Positions 16,530-25,054 of a stretch of DNA of 64,000 nt are shown piece by piece. The stretch lies in assembly GCF_024699985.1 (NCBI RefSeq), contig NZ_JAJONA010000001.1:2046001-2110000 (forward strand), read 5' to 3'. Origin of the DNA: Phenylobacterium sp. J367. Lineage in GTDB: Bacteria; Pseudomonadota; Alphaproteobacteria; Caulobacterales; Caulobacteraceae. Position numbers and translations under genes: made by a program. The notes under the pieces were generated by a model. It was not told the DNA's origin. It was given only the letters and a program-made list of their open reading frames with translations, and did not search any database. Within the stretch, counting starts at the first letter, position 1. The number at the start of each line of letters is the position of its first letter.

Positions 16530-17774
16530 TCAGTTGAAGAAGTCCTTGCTGGAGAAGCTGTATTTGGCGGTCAGCTGCAGGCGCACGTCCTCGCCCTTGG
16601 CGCCGTCGAAGTCCTCGCGCTGGCCCCACAGGAACTCGGCGCCGAAGAGCAGGGCGGGAGCGGGCGTGTAGAGGATGTTGGCCGAGGCGTACTGGCCCTT
16701 CTTGTAGGCCGAACCGTCCTGGAACGAGGTGTTGTCGACCTTGTTCATCGACCAGCCGAAGGAGCTCGACCAGGTGTCGTTCCAGTAGTGGTCGTAATAG
16801 AGCATCACGCCCAGCATCGGCAGGACGTCGCCGCGCAATGAGCCGGGCGGCGGCGGGACGGGAAGCGGGTTCGGCGCGCCGGGCGCGATCTTCGGGCCGA
16901 GGTCCGTGCCGCCGTCGTTCATGTAGCTGGCGATGCCTTCGCCATAGACTACCGACAGGTGGGCGACGTCCTTGCCCCAGGTCTTGATGTTGGAGCTGGC
17001 GTTCACGCCCCAGCCGGTCTTGTGGTCCTTGGGCTTGTTGTCGGGCGTGCCGGCGGTCTCGTAGCCGACCCGGCGCAGGATGCCGGCGAGCTGGAAATGC
17101 CCCCAGTCGCCGCCGTAGCGCCAGTGCGCGGTCAGGTCCGGCAGCTTCTCGTCGCCCTGCAGGTTGTCGCCGATCGCGGGATCGAGCTGGCGGACGTTGC
17201 CGGGGTCGATGTCGTTGCCGGGCTTCTCCACCGCGACGGCGAACTGGCTCGGCCCCATCAGGTGGGTGAAGCGGATCTGCGGGTTGCGCAGGAACACCAT
17301 CCCGTTCGGGCCCCAGTACTCCACCGTGTTCGGGAAGGTGTCGCCGTCCATGAACACGCTGTTGGTCTGGCCGGCGAGGATCGGGCCCCAGGAGCCGTAG
17401 GCGTGGCGCAGGCGGAAGGTCGTCTGGCCCTCGTCGCCGCCGACGCCGAAGAGGTCGAACTCGAAGCGGAAGTCGAGCTGCTGGCCGCCGACCTCCTGGC
17501 CGCCGCGGACGCCGAACCGGCTCTGCTTCACGCTGATGCTGGTCTGGCCGTCGTCGCCGTAGATCCCGTCCTCGGTGGGGATCTTGGAGGGCCTGAGCGC
17601 GTCATCCCATTTCGGGTGAACGCGGTCAAAATCCTGGGTGTAGTCGACCTGGGCGAAGCCGTAGACCTCGAAGCTCGGCCCGTCCTGGGCGTGGGCCGCG
17701 CTGGCGCCCGCCAGCAGGGCCGCCGTGCTCGCGGCCAGCAGCAGCCGCGGCCGGCAAGGCCTGTATTCTCGCAT
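16530..17774 (-). CDS. DcaP-like trimeric outer-membrane porin
   Basis: A 414-residue outer-membrane protein from ATG 17774. A signal peptide (LLLAASTAALLAGASAAHAQ) is followed directly by FEVYGFAQVDYTQDF, the usual start of DcaP-like barrels, then KQSRFGVRGG, FRFEFDLFGVG, FRLRHAYGSWGPILAGQTNS and the end LQLTAKYSFSSKDFFN. DcaP-type porins admit dicarboxylates and similar solutes. It is the first gene of the operon with the exported glutaminase, so it may admit an amide or amino-acid-like substrate; that is inference. Confidence 0.85.
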   Translation of the reverse strand: MREYRPCRPRLLLAASTAALLAGASAAHAQDGPSFEVYGFAQVDYTQDFDRVHPKWDDALRPSKIPTEDGIYGDDGQTSISVKQSRFGVRGGQEVGGQQLDFRFEFDLFGVGGDEGQTTFRLRHAYGSWGPILAGQTNSVFMDGDTFPNTVEYWGPNGMVFLRNPQIRFTHLMGPSQFAVAVEKPGNDIDPGNVRQLDPAIGDNLQGDEKLPDLTAHWRYGGDWGHFQLAGILRRVGYETAGTPDNKPKDHKTGWGVNASSNIKTWGKDVAHLSVVYGEGIASYMNDGGTDLGPKIAPGAPNPLPVPPPPGSLRGDVLPMLGVMLYYDHYWNDTWSSSFGWSMNKVDNTSFQDGSAYKKGQYASANILYTPAPALLFGAEFLWGQREDFDGAKGEDVRLQLTAKYSFSSKDFFN

Positions 17775-18139
17775 CGCGTCGCCCCTCCCGAGTTCGGCGG
17801 GCCAGGAGCGGCCGCCATGGGAAAGGTTGGTTGGGTTCCCGTGGACCGGGTATCCGGCCAAGCCCCCAGACCGGGCTCAGGTCGAACCCGGGATGTTCGC
17901 GTGGTCCTCCCCGGAGTTCGTGGGGTCAGGGTCGGGTCGCTCCCGAGGGCCGCCGCCGGTGGGGGCGCCAGCCGGGGGCGGCCCCATCTGCGCCGACTTC
18001 GAGCCCACTCCGAGACCCGCTTCGACCCGTCGTCGGAACATCAGCCCACGGTTGCGACGTTCGCCTCTCCGGATTCTACCTGATGGCGAGGCTCCGGGAC
18101 GACGCCCATTCTGACGGTGGACAGATTTGGGAGGGCGCA
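17775..18139. other. Intergenic region between divergent DcaP-like and DUF3313 genes
   Basis: 365 bases with no supportable gene; frames here are short and proline/arginine-rich. It should hold the promoters of the DcaP-glutaminase operon (minus) and the DUF3313 gene (plus). I see no convincing -35/-10 pair or operator. Confidence 0.4.
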
Positions 18140-18844
18140 ATGGATCGCAGGCAGTTGTTCCCGGCCGCCTTGGGTGCAATGGCGGCCGTCGGCGCGGCGG
18201 GTCCGGCCTTGGCGGCCAAGCCGCCCAAGACCTGGGACGGGCTCGTACAGGCGAAAGCCAAGCGCTTCGACCTGGTCTACCTCGCCCCCGGCGCCGATTT
18301 CCGCGTCTACAGCAAGGTTATGCTCGATCCGGTCCAGGTGGCGTTCGAGAAGAACTGGCGGCGCGACTACAACAACTCGCAGGTCGGCCTGTCTGGTCGC
18401 GTGTCGGAGAAGGACCTCCAGGAGGCGATCGCCAAGGGGATCGTGGCGGCCCACGACATCTACGCGGACGAGTTGAACAAGGGCGGCTATCCGGTCGTCG
18501 AGGCGGCGGGTCCCGACGTGGTGCGGCTGACCATCGGCATCCTCAACATCCGGGTCTCGGCCCCCGACATTCCGCAGGCCGGGCGCAGCTACCAGTTCGC
18601 CGAGGAAGCCGGCGAGGCGACCCTCGTGGTCGAGGTGCGGGACTCCGAGACCAACGCCCTGCTGGGCCGCGCGGCGGACCGCCGTGTCGCGGGCGACACG
18701 ACCGTCGGCTGGCGGACCAGGGTCTCCAACCAGGCCGACTTCCGCCGGCTGGTGAAGACCTGGGCCCAGCTCGCGGTCCGGGGATTGAACGAGGTCAAGG
18801 CGCTGTCGCCGATCAACGAGCAGGGTCTGACCGGCAAGGCCTGA
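18140..18844 (+). CDS. DUF3313-like exported protein
   Basis: A 234-residue protein from ATG 18140 (GGGAGG upstream) with signal sequence MDRRQLFPAALGAMAAVGAAGPALA. The mature part has FDLVYLAPGADFRVYSKVML, FEKNWRRDYN, and a C-terminal half with TLVVEVRDSETNALLGRAADRR, a pattern I associate with DUF3313 proteins, which are often lipoproteins (here no lipobox Cys). It is predicted periplasmic. Function unknown; the neighbours give no clear hint. Confidence 0.7.
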   Translation: MDRRQLFPAALGAMAAVGAAGPALAAKPPKTWDGLVQAKAKRFDLVYLAPGADFRVYSKVMLDPVQVAFEKNWRRDYNNSQVGLSGRVSEKDLQEAIAKGIVAAHDIYADELNKGGYPVVEAAGPDVVRLTIGILNIRVSAPDIPQAGRSYQFAEEAGEATLVVEVRDSETNALLGRAADRRVAGDTTVGWRTRVSNQADFRRLVKTWAQLAVRGLNEVKALSPINEQGLTGKA

Positions 18845-19140
18845 GGGTGTCCAAGGCGATGACGATGGAGACGACGGGGGGCGGGTACAACAGAGGGTAG
18901 GCCGGTCTCCGCTTGGCGGATCCTGGCCGAGCGAGGGATGATGACGCCGGCGCACAGGGCTGTCGGATGGGGTAATGGAGCCGGCGTGACGCCGGCGACC
19001 TTCAAGGGCGAGCTCGGCTCGGGCGAGCCTGAGCGCCGGGTGGGCATGGTCGCACGCGTCCTGGACCGTTTCCGCCCCCCGCGACGATCGGACTGGCGAC
19101 GACCGCAGACCGTGGCGTCCAGGGTCGGCCGGTCGAGGGC

Positions 19141-20157
19141 GTGCTCGCCGACCTGCCGGGCGAGACCGGCCAGGCGATGGCCCTGCTCGACGAAGCCGGC
19201 GCGATCGTCGCCGTCAACGCCGCCTGGCGCGGCGTGATGCTGGCTCAAGGCTTCGGCGGCCGCGCTGGCGACGTGGGCCAGTCCTACGCGGACGTCTGCC
19301 GCCGGCTCAGCCCGGCTCTGGACAGCGCGGCGTTCCGCGACAGCCTGGCCGACGTACTCGCCGGCCGCGCGACGTCTCTGACGCACCCCTACGCGGGCGA
19401 GAGCCGCCGCCAGCGCGAGATCCGCATCACGCCGATCACGCTCGGTCCGGCCGCGCTCTTCGTGGTCACCGATGACGAGGTGCGCAGGCCGGCGGGCGCC
19501 GGGCCCTCCGCGCCGGAGGACCTTCTGGCCGCCCAGGAGGAGGAGCGCCTGCGGATCTCCATGGAACTCCACGACTCCACCAGTCAGCACCTGGTGGCCC
19601 TGGCGCTCGGCCTTGCCCGGCTGCGTCGCCTGGTCGGCGGCGCCGGCGCGCTGGACGTGATGGAAGACATGTCCACCGCCATCGGCGAGGTGGTGAAGGA
19701 GATCCGCGTGCTCTCCTACCTGACGCGGCCGGCGGCGCTCGCCCCGGGCGACCTCGAGGGCGCGATCCGGGCCTTCGTCCGGGGGTTCGCCACCCGGACC
19801 GGCCTCACGGCCGAGCTGCGCGCGCGGGGGCGTTTCGAGTGCGCCTCCCCGGCGGTGCAGCATGCCGTCTACCGGATCGTCCAGGAAGCCCTGGCCAACG
19901 TCTACCGCCATGCCGGGGCGACCCGCGTGGAGGTGGAACTCGAAAGCGATGACGAGCTGGTGTCGCTGCGCGTCGCCGATGACGGCCAGGGCGTCCCGGC
20001 CCTCCGCGCGGGCGATCCGCAGGCCTTCCAGCCTGGCGTCGGCGTCGCCGGCATGCACACGCGCGCAGCCCAGCTCGGGGGGCGGCTCGACATCGGCTGT
20101 CCCGTGCGCGGCCTCGAAATCCGGGTCCGCCTGCCGATCGCCGCCGGCGAACCCTGA
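19141..20157 (+). CDS. NarL-type sensor histidine kinase (HisKA_3)
   Basis: A 338-residue soluble kinase from GTG 19141. The first 110 residues read as a PAS-like fold (ALLDEAGAIVAVNAAWRGVM). The phosphoacceptor region EEERLRISMELHDSTSQH (His144) and the HATPase region with QEALANVYRHAGA (N box) and VADDGQGVP (G1) are typical of kinases paired with NarL/FixJ regulators. No membrane segment is visible. The true start may lie upstream: a one-base loss in the C run at 19075-19080 would connect to ATG 19046 (MVARVLDRFRP). The nearest partner is the NarL-type regulator at 23481-24116. A strong terminator follows. Confidence 0.85.
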   Translation: MLADLPGETGQAMALLDEAGAIVAVNAAWRGVMLAQGFGGRAGDVGQSYADVCRRLSPALDSAAFRDSLADVLAGRATSLTHPYAGESRRQREIRITPITLGPAALFVVTDDEVRRPAGAGPSAPEDLLAAQEEERLRISMELHDSTSQHLVALALGLARLRRLVGGAGALDVMEDMSTAIGEVVKEIRVLSYLTRPAALAPGDLEGAIRAFVRGFATRTGLTAELRARGRFECASPAVQHAVYRIVQEALANVYRHAGATRVEVELESDDELVSLRVADDGQGVPALRAGDPQAFQPGVGVAGMHTRAAQLGGRLDIGCPVRGLEIRVRLPIAAGEP

Positions 20158-20315
20158 CCGCCGTCCGCCAGCGGACGAACGCACCGTTCGGATCGGGCGT
20201 GTCTCAGGGTTTCACCTGATTCAGAACGCGCGCCCCGCGGGTCATGCTGGGCACGCGTCCGCCATCACCCCCGGATGGCGGTCTCCCGGGGGCGGTTTTC
20301 AACAGGCTCCCAACT

Positions 20316-20343
20316 GGCCCCGCGCTGCGGCGCGGGGCCTTTT
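20316..20343 (+). terminator. Rho-independent terminator after the kinase gene
   Basis: GGCCCCGCGC at 20316-20325 pairs with GCGCGGGGCC at 20330-20339 with a short loop, followed by TTTT and a pyrimidine-rich tail. It stands between the plus-strand kinase and the convergent Ser/Gly-rich gene. Confidence 0.75.
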
Positions 20344-20359
20344 CTCTCTGTCCCGGACC

Positions 20360-21186
20360 TCAGCCTGGCGAAGCCGGGGGACCGGCCGACGGCTGGGGCG
20401 TCGACGGGACGGGCGCCGTCGACGGCGGCGGCGCGCCCTGCTGCAGCGGATTCTTCTTCTGCTCTTCCTCGGAGCGCGGATCCGGCACCGTCACATAGAC
20501 GATGGTGTCGCCCTCGTAGCGCGGCTCCACGAAGTAGCTGCCGCAGTAGTAGTAGCTGTAGCCGGGATAGGCGTAGGGGCCGCAGCCGCCCGGCAGGCCA
20601 TAGTAGTAATAGGGCGTGAACGCCGCGGCCGTGATCGCCGCCGCCGTGCCAAACGCGATGCCGGCGGCGATCGGATGGTCGATGTCCCCGTCCCAGCCGC
20701 CCCAGCCGTCGTCGATGTCGATGTTGGTGTTTCGGTCGATGTTGATGTCGCCGCCCTGGATGTTGGTGATGCGGTCCCCGCGTTCGCCCTGGCCGGGACG
20801 GGTGGCGGCCGCGCCGGCCCCGCCGGCGCCCGCCGCGGCGCGGTTCGAAACGCCGGCGCCGCCGCCCGTCGACGGGCGCGTCGCAGCGCTCGCCCCGCCC
20901 CCGAAACTGCCCGAGCCGCCGCTCGGCCGGGTCGAGGCGCTAGGGCGGGTCGAGGCGCTCGGTCGGCTGCCGGAGCCGAAGCTGCTGCCGGAGGACGACC
21001 GGCCGGAGGAGTAGGATCGGCTGCCGCCGAAACTGCCGCCGCCCCCCGGCTCATGCTGCTCATTCCGGCGCTGCGCACGCCGCCGCCGCGCCCGCCGCGG
21101 GCCCAGCTCTCCTCGACGAAGGCCAGCATGGAGGCCGAAAGGCCGACCGCCAACGCGATGGCCGTGGAGATCTGTTGTCCGCTCAT
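20360..21186 (-). pseudogene. Exported Ser/Gly-rich, Tyr-rich protein of unknown function, frameshifted
   Basis: From ATG 21186 the product starts MSGQQISTAIALAVGLSASM, a signal-peptide-like segment. At the C run 21042-21047 one base is missing; adding it joins SSMSRG to GGGSFGGSRSYSSGRSSS. The middle is low-complexity Ser/Gly/Arg with tandem RPSASTRPSAST, then NTNIDIDDGWGGWDGDIDH, a hydrophobic stretch, and a Tyr-rich segment (YYYYGLPGG, YSYYYCGSYF). It may be a surface or wall-associated protein. The ATG overlaps the stop of the DUF2092 gene (ATGA), so it is the last gene of the regulator-led operon. Confidence 0.65.
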
Positions 21187-21998
21187 TGGCTGCCCCCATC
21201 GGACAAGACGGTGAGTTGGATGGCCTTGGCGTTTGGCCCGGCCTTGAAGGCGAAGGTGTCGTCGGCGAGCCTCGGGTTGAGCGTCCAGTCGAAGGTCGCC
21301 TGATAGGCCGGCTGCTCGGCCTGCGAGCGGTCGATGATCACCAGCCTGCGCGGCAGCGGCCTGTCGCCCTGCTCGATCCACACCTGCCAGTCGATGTCGT
21401 CCTGCCGGAAGGCGTAGTGGTCGGTCTTGGTCCCGCTGATCGTCACCGTCCCGACCCGCCATCCGGAATCGATCTGCGCGACCCTGCGGCTGCCTTCGTT
21501 GTTCCAGCGGAACAGGTCCTCGACCGGCAGGGCGATGCCGAATTTCTCGTACATCAGGTCCAGGGTCGCCAGGATCGTGCCGGGCGCCGGCACGGTGGCG
21601 TAGTAGCCCTTCTCCGGGGCGAAGACCGTGAAGCTCTTGCCGTCGTAGATGAAGGTCCGCTTCTTCCAGTCGGTGTTCACGTCGATGACGAAGCCGTTGG
21701 GCCGCCGCACCCGGTAGCGGGCGTCGCCGTTGAGCTGGACCCGCTGGCCGGTCTGGGTGACCAGGTCGAGGCTCGTCGTCGCCTTGATCTCGAAGGTGTC
21801 CAGCGTGCCCAGGTAGGCGCTCATCTTCTGCAGCGCCGCCTTGGCCTCGGGCTCCACCTCCTCGGGTGCCGCGGTCTCCGGCCCGGCCTTGGCCGGCGGC
21901 GCGGCCTGGGGCGCGGGAGCCTGGGCCGGCGAGGGACCCGGGGCGGCGAAGGCGGCGAGCGCCAGCGCCCCGGTCAGGACGATCGAAAGGGCTTTCAC
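21183..21998 (-). CDS. DUF2092 domain-containing exported protein
   Basis: A 271-residue protein with signal peptide (ALSIVLTGALALAAFAAPG) and an Ala/Pro-rich linker. The rest, from ALQKMSAYLGTLDTFEIKAT through VRRPNGFVIDVNTDWKKRTF and WQVWIEQGDRPLPRRLVI, matches the DUF2092 pattern, a beta-rich fold related to LolA/LolB-like lipoprotein carriers. It overlaps the DUF1254 gene (4 bases) and the Ser/Gly-rich gene (4 bases), so the three are translationally coupled. Function is not established. Confidence 0.82.
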   Translation of the reverse strand: MKALSIVLTGALALAAFAAPGPSPAQAPAPQAAPPAKAGPETAAPEEVEPEAKAALQKMSAYLGTLDTFEIKATTSLDLVTQTGQRVQLNGDARYRVRRPNGFVIDVNTDWKKRTFIYDGKSFTVFAPEKGYYATVPAPGTILATLDLMYEKFGIALPVEDLFRWNNEGSRRVAQIDSGWRVGTVTISGTKTDHYAFRQDDIDWQVWIEQGDRPLPRRLVIIDRSQAEQPAYQATFDWTLNPRLADDTFAFKAGPNAKAIQLTVLSDGGSQ

Positions 21999-23395
21999 AG
22001 GATAGGTCTCCTCTCCGCGCTGGCGGGCCGGTAGTGACGCTCGCGGGCGCCCGGTCTTGAAGGCTGCGGCCGGCTGCGCCGGGGTCTTGCGGGGACGGGG
22101 TCGGCATCCGACCCCTGCACGGGCGGCATCCGCCAGCCGCCGCCCAGCGCCGCGGCGCGCGGCGCGTAGAGCCGCATGGCCAGCGTCAACGGTCCGGCCG
22201 GCGCCGGCAGCCAGTTGGCCATCGCGCCGGTCGGCGGCGGCGCGTTCTGGATCAGGAGGTCCAGCGAACCGTCGGCGTTGAGCAGCAGGTCGCTGTGGTT
22301 CGAAAGCCCGTAGCGCTTGTCGGGCGAGGCGGCGGGCCGCGTGCAGAGCCGCCAGAACGCGTGGACCGGCGGCAGGGCGTCGGCCTCGAAGTGAATGCGG
22401 GAACCGAGGTCGCCCCGGAGCGGCGCGCCCAACTCGTCGTGGTCGCAGGTGAGCGTGATGAGTTCTTCGCGGGTCGGCGCGCCGAGGTTGGCGTAGGCCC
22501 GGCCGGCCTGGGCGAGGCTGGCGCCCGACCCGTCGTGGACGGGCACGGCCTGCGCGCGCCAGCCGGAGCCATGGCTCTCCACGACGGCCTCCGCGGCGGC
22601 CTGCACGGCGGCGAGCCCATCGTCGAGACCCTGGGCCAGGTCATGGGCGAACGCCTCGTCCCAGTCGCCGGGCGGCGGCGGCCCACCGAGCTCGCGCCGG
22701 AAGTCCTCCAGCTTGGGTCGGGCGGCCCGCTGGAAGGGGACGGGCGCTCGGTCGAGCACGGCGTCGAGCCGGTGGAAGAAGAGGGCGGGGCCGAGCTCGG
22801 CCACCTGGCGCAGGCAGGACGAGGCCGGTGGCTCAAGGGTGCGCACCGGCGCGGACCGGGGCTCGTTGCGCTCGGCCAGCGGGGCCAGCGACTGGCGCCT
22901 GGCGAGAGCGATGGTGTCCGATCGGTCGAGGGCCGAATGGGCGTGAAGGCGCCCGATCGCCCAGCAGGCCTCGCTCGGGGACCGGCGGGCCACCACGTCC
23001 CGCGGCGCCTCGCCCGACCATCGCGGACCGACGAGCACCAGGTCGAAGCCGGTGTCGTCGCCGGTCCGGCTGCCGAAGCTCGCGAAGGGCTCGCCGGCGG
23101 TGTCGATCAGGGTGAGGTCGAAATGGCGACCGTGCGCGTGGGGCAGGTGGGCGACGACGGGGCCGCGGGAGAGGTCGATCCAGGCGCTGGTCTGTACGAT
23201 GCAGGCATCGTCCTCCTGCAGGCCGGGCGCGAGACCCGCCCCGTCGGGGGGCAGCAGGGCGAACTGCTGCATGGCCAGCGGATGGGCTCGGCGGACGGCG
23301 TCGACGAGGAACAGCGGGAAGCAGATCGAGAGGCAGCCGGCCGCGGCCGTGCGGATGGAGTTGGAACCTCGCTCCCGGAATATCTTCTGGGCCAA
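21995..23395 (-). CDS. DUF1254/DUF1214 domain-containing protein
   Basis: I start at TTG 23395 (MAQKIFRERGSN) because GGAGG lies 6 bases upstream; a longer frame begins at TTG 23437 without a site. The N-terminal part (FPLFLVDAVRRAHPLAMQQF, AWIDLSRGPVVAHLP) is DUF1254-like; the C-terminal part (LPPVHAFWRLC, YGLSNHSDLLLNADGSL, LLIQNAPP, WLPAPAGPLTLAMRLY) is DUF1214-like. The family is widespread and mostly uncharacterised. The last 35 residues after WRMPPV are unusually basic and may reflect another one-base error. It lies 85 bases after the response regulator. Confidence 0.82.
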   Translation of the reverse strand: MAQKIFRERGSNSIRTAAAGCLSICFPLFLVDAVRRAHPLAMQQFALLPPDGAGLAPGLQEDDACIVQTSAWIDLSRGPVVAHLPHAHGRHFDLTLIDTAGEPFASFGSRTGDDTGFDLVLVGPRWSGEAPRDVVARRSPSEACWAIGRLHAHSALDRSDTIALARRQSLAPLAERNEPRSAPVRTLEPPASSCLRQVAELGPALFFHRLDAVLDRAPVPFQRAARPKLEDFRRELGGPPPPGDWDEAFAHDLAQGLDDGLAAVQAAAEAVVESHGSGWRAQAVPVHDGSGASLAQAGRAYANLGAPTREELITLTCDHDELGAPLRGDLGSRIHFEADALPPVHAFWRLCTRPAASPDKRYGLSNHSDLLLNADGSLDLLIQNAPPPTGAMANWLPAPAGPLTLAMRLYAPRAAALGGGWRMPPVQGSDADPVPARPRRSRPQPSRPGARERHYRPASAERRPIL

Positions 23396-23480
23396 TTGCG
23401 CCTCCCCGAGAGCGGGAGTGTCCCGGGGGGCGCCCAAGGCCCGATATCGGGCCGATACCCTAGTCTGGCGTGGCGCCGAC

Positions 23481-24116
23481 CTAGGGCTGGATCAGGTTGT
23501 GCTTGATGGCGAACCGCACGAATTCGGCCGCCGTCCGCACGCCGGCCTTGCGCATCGCGGCGGCCCGGTGGCTCTCGACGGTCTTCACGCTGATGTCGAG
23601 CTGGCGGGCGATCTGCTTGTTCACCTTGCCCTCGGCGATGAGCTGGGCGACCTCCAGTTCGCGGATGGTGAAGCTCTCCAGCCTGGACCGCTTGCGCTCG
23701 TTGAGCGCGGCGTCGAGCAGCAGCTCCGAGACCGGCGAGGAGAAGTAGAGCCGGTTCACGTGCAGGGCGCTGATCGCGGCCTCCAGGTGCCGCTCGCTGT
23801 CGGACTTCAGCACGTACCCCCGCGCGCCGGCGGCCAGGCCGCTCGACACGGTCTCGTCGTCGTCGTGCATGGTGAAGAGGAGCACCCGGATCTTGGGCAT
23901 CTCCTTCTGCAGCCGGCGCGTGAGGGCGACGCCATTGAGGATCGGCAGCGAGACGTCCAGGATCGCCACGTCGGGCTTCTCCTTGAGCGCCAGCTCGAGC
24001 GCCTGCTGGCCGTCGGCGGCCTCGGCGCATACCTCCCAGCCCGGATGCCCCTCGATGACGTCGCGGACGCCCTTGCGCACGATCTGGTGGTCGTCGGCAA
24101 TCAGTATGCGAAGCAT
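23481..24116 (-). CDS. NarL/FixJ-family response regulator
   Basis: A 211-residue two-domain regulator. The receiver (residues 1-118) has the acidic pocket ADD at 7-9, phospho-Asp54 in ILDVSLP and Lys104 in YVLKSD. The C-terminal LuxR-type helix-turn-helix has LTIRELEVAQLIAEGKVNKQIA-like sequence and VKTVESHRAAAMRKAG. It heads the minus-strand run with DUF1254, DUF2092 and the Ser/Gly-rich gene and may control it. The matching HisKA_3 kinase is 3.3 kb away on the other strand. Confidence 0.9.
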   Translation of the reverse strand: MLRILIADDHQIVRKGVRDVIEGHPGWEVCAEAADGQQALELALKEKPDVAILDVSLPILNGVALTRRLQKEMPKIRVLLFTMHDDDETVSSGLAAGARGYVLKSDSERHLEAAISALHVNRLYFSSPVSELLLDAALNERKRSRLESFTIRELEVAQLIAEGKVNKQIARQLDISVKTVESHRAAAMRKAGVRTAAEFVRFAIKHNLIQP

Positions 24117-24422
24117 CGGATCCCCCGTTCCCAGGACCGCGTGCGCGGGCCCGCTCTGGTCAGGTGTCTGACCGTCCTCGCGCCCGGACGCCTGGGACCT
24201 CGCGCCGGTCCTCAGCTAGCCCCGCCCTTAAACGCCTCACCTTGAAAACATACCCCTCTCACTCGCCTATGGCGATAAGCATATTCAAAATGCAGCCTTA
24301 ACGAGAACTTGTGGTTTCTACCCGGCGAGTGGACATCCGGAATCACCCCCGGTCCATCCGTAGATCACCCGACCGCCTCTCAGGGTATCGCCCGAGGTCT
24401 CGGGCCAGGGGTGGTCGGCATC
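24117..24422. other. Intergenic region, promoter side of the response regulator
   Basis: About 306 bases between divergent genes. 24235-24310 is clearly A+T-richer than its surroundings and is the likely promoter region. No recognised operator or RNA element is seen. Confidence 0.35.
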
Positions 24423-24836
24423 ATGCGCCACGAACAGGGGCCCGACACGATGATGCTGGCGATGGCGATGACCGGCCTGGTGGTGCTGCAGCAGGCCGCG
24501 GCGCCCGCGGGGCCGACCTTCATCCTGGGTTGTGAGGTGGCCGGGAAGGACGGCCGGCCGGCGACCGTCCGGACCTTCCGGCTCGGCCGCTACGTGTTCC
24601 AGGAATGGAAGCCAGGCGAGCGGGAATTCGGCCCCAACCTCTGCCAGAGCTATGCCTGCACGGCGGACCGCAAGACGCTGGAGGGCTTCATCAGCACGGC
24701 GTCCATGACCCTCACCATCCGGCTCGATCCGCCGGCCCGCCAGGCCACCTGGCGGACCACCGGGGCCAGCGGTCTCGACGTCACCAGCGGTCCCTGCACG
24801 ATCCAGCGGGAGCCGGCGGGCGGCTACAAGGGCTGA
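24423..24836 (+). CDS. Hypothetical protein, about 137 aa
   Basis: Start uncertain: ATG 24423 (MRHEQGPDTMM) or ATG 24450 (MMLAMAMTGLVVLQQAAAPAG). The latter would give a short signal-like hydrophobic start. The rest, TFILGCEVAGKDGRPATVRTFRLGRYVF, LCQSYACTADRKTLEGF and a C-terminal GPCTIQ, contains four cysteines that could pair outside the cytoplasm. No family is recognised. Confidence 0.5.
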   Translation: MRHEQGPDTMMLAMAMTGLVVLQQAAAPAGPTFILGCEVAGKDGRPATVRTFRLGRYVFQEWKPGEREFGPNLCQSYACTADRKTLEGFISTASMTLTIRLDPPARQATWRTTGASGLDVTSGPCTIQREPAGGYKG

Positions 24837-25054
24837 AGTCGGTCGGAGGGGGCGCTACCCACGAGCGGCGACGACGGGCCGACGCCGCCGCTCGTGGGCG
24901 CCGACTGGGCTGGGGGTCGCGGCCTTGCACTGTGGGGTGCGGATTGGCCCTGCCGGCATGCGCACAGTGCCGGGTAACGCGGCGCCGCGAAATCGGGTGA
25001 AACCCTAAGGTCTTCACCGGCGCCGCGGCGGTCTCCCGGCCCCAAGCCGGCCGG

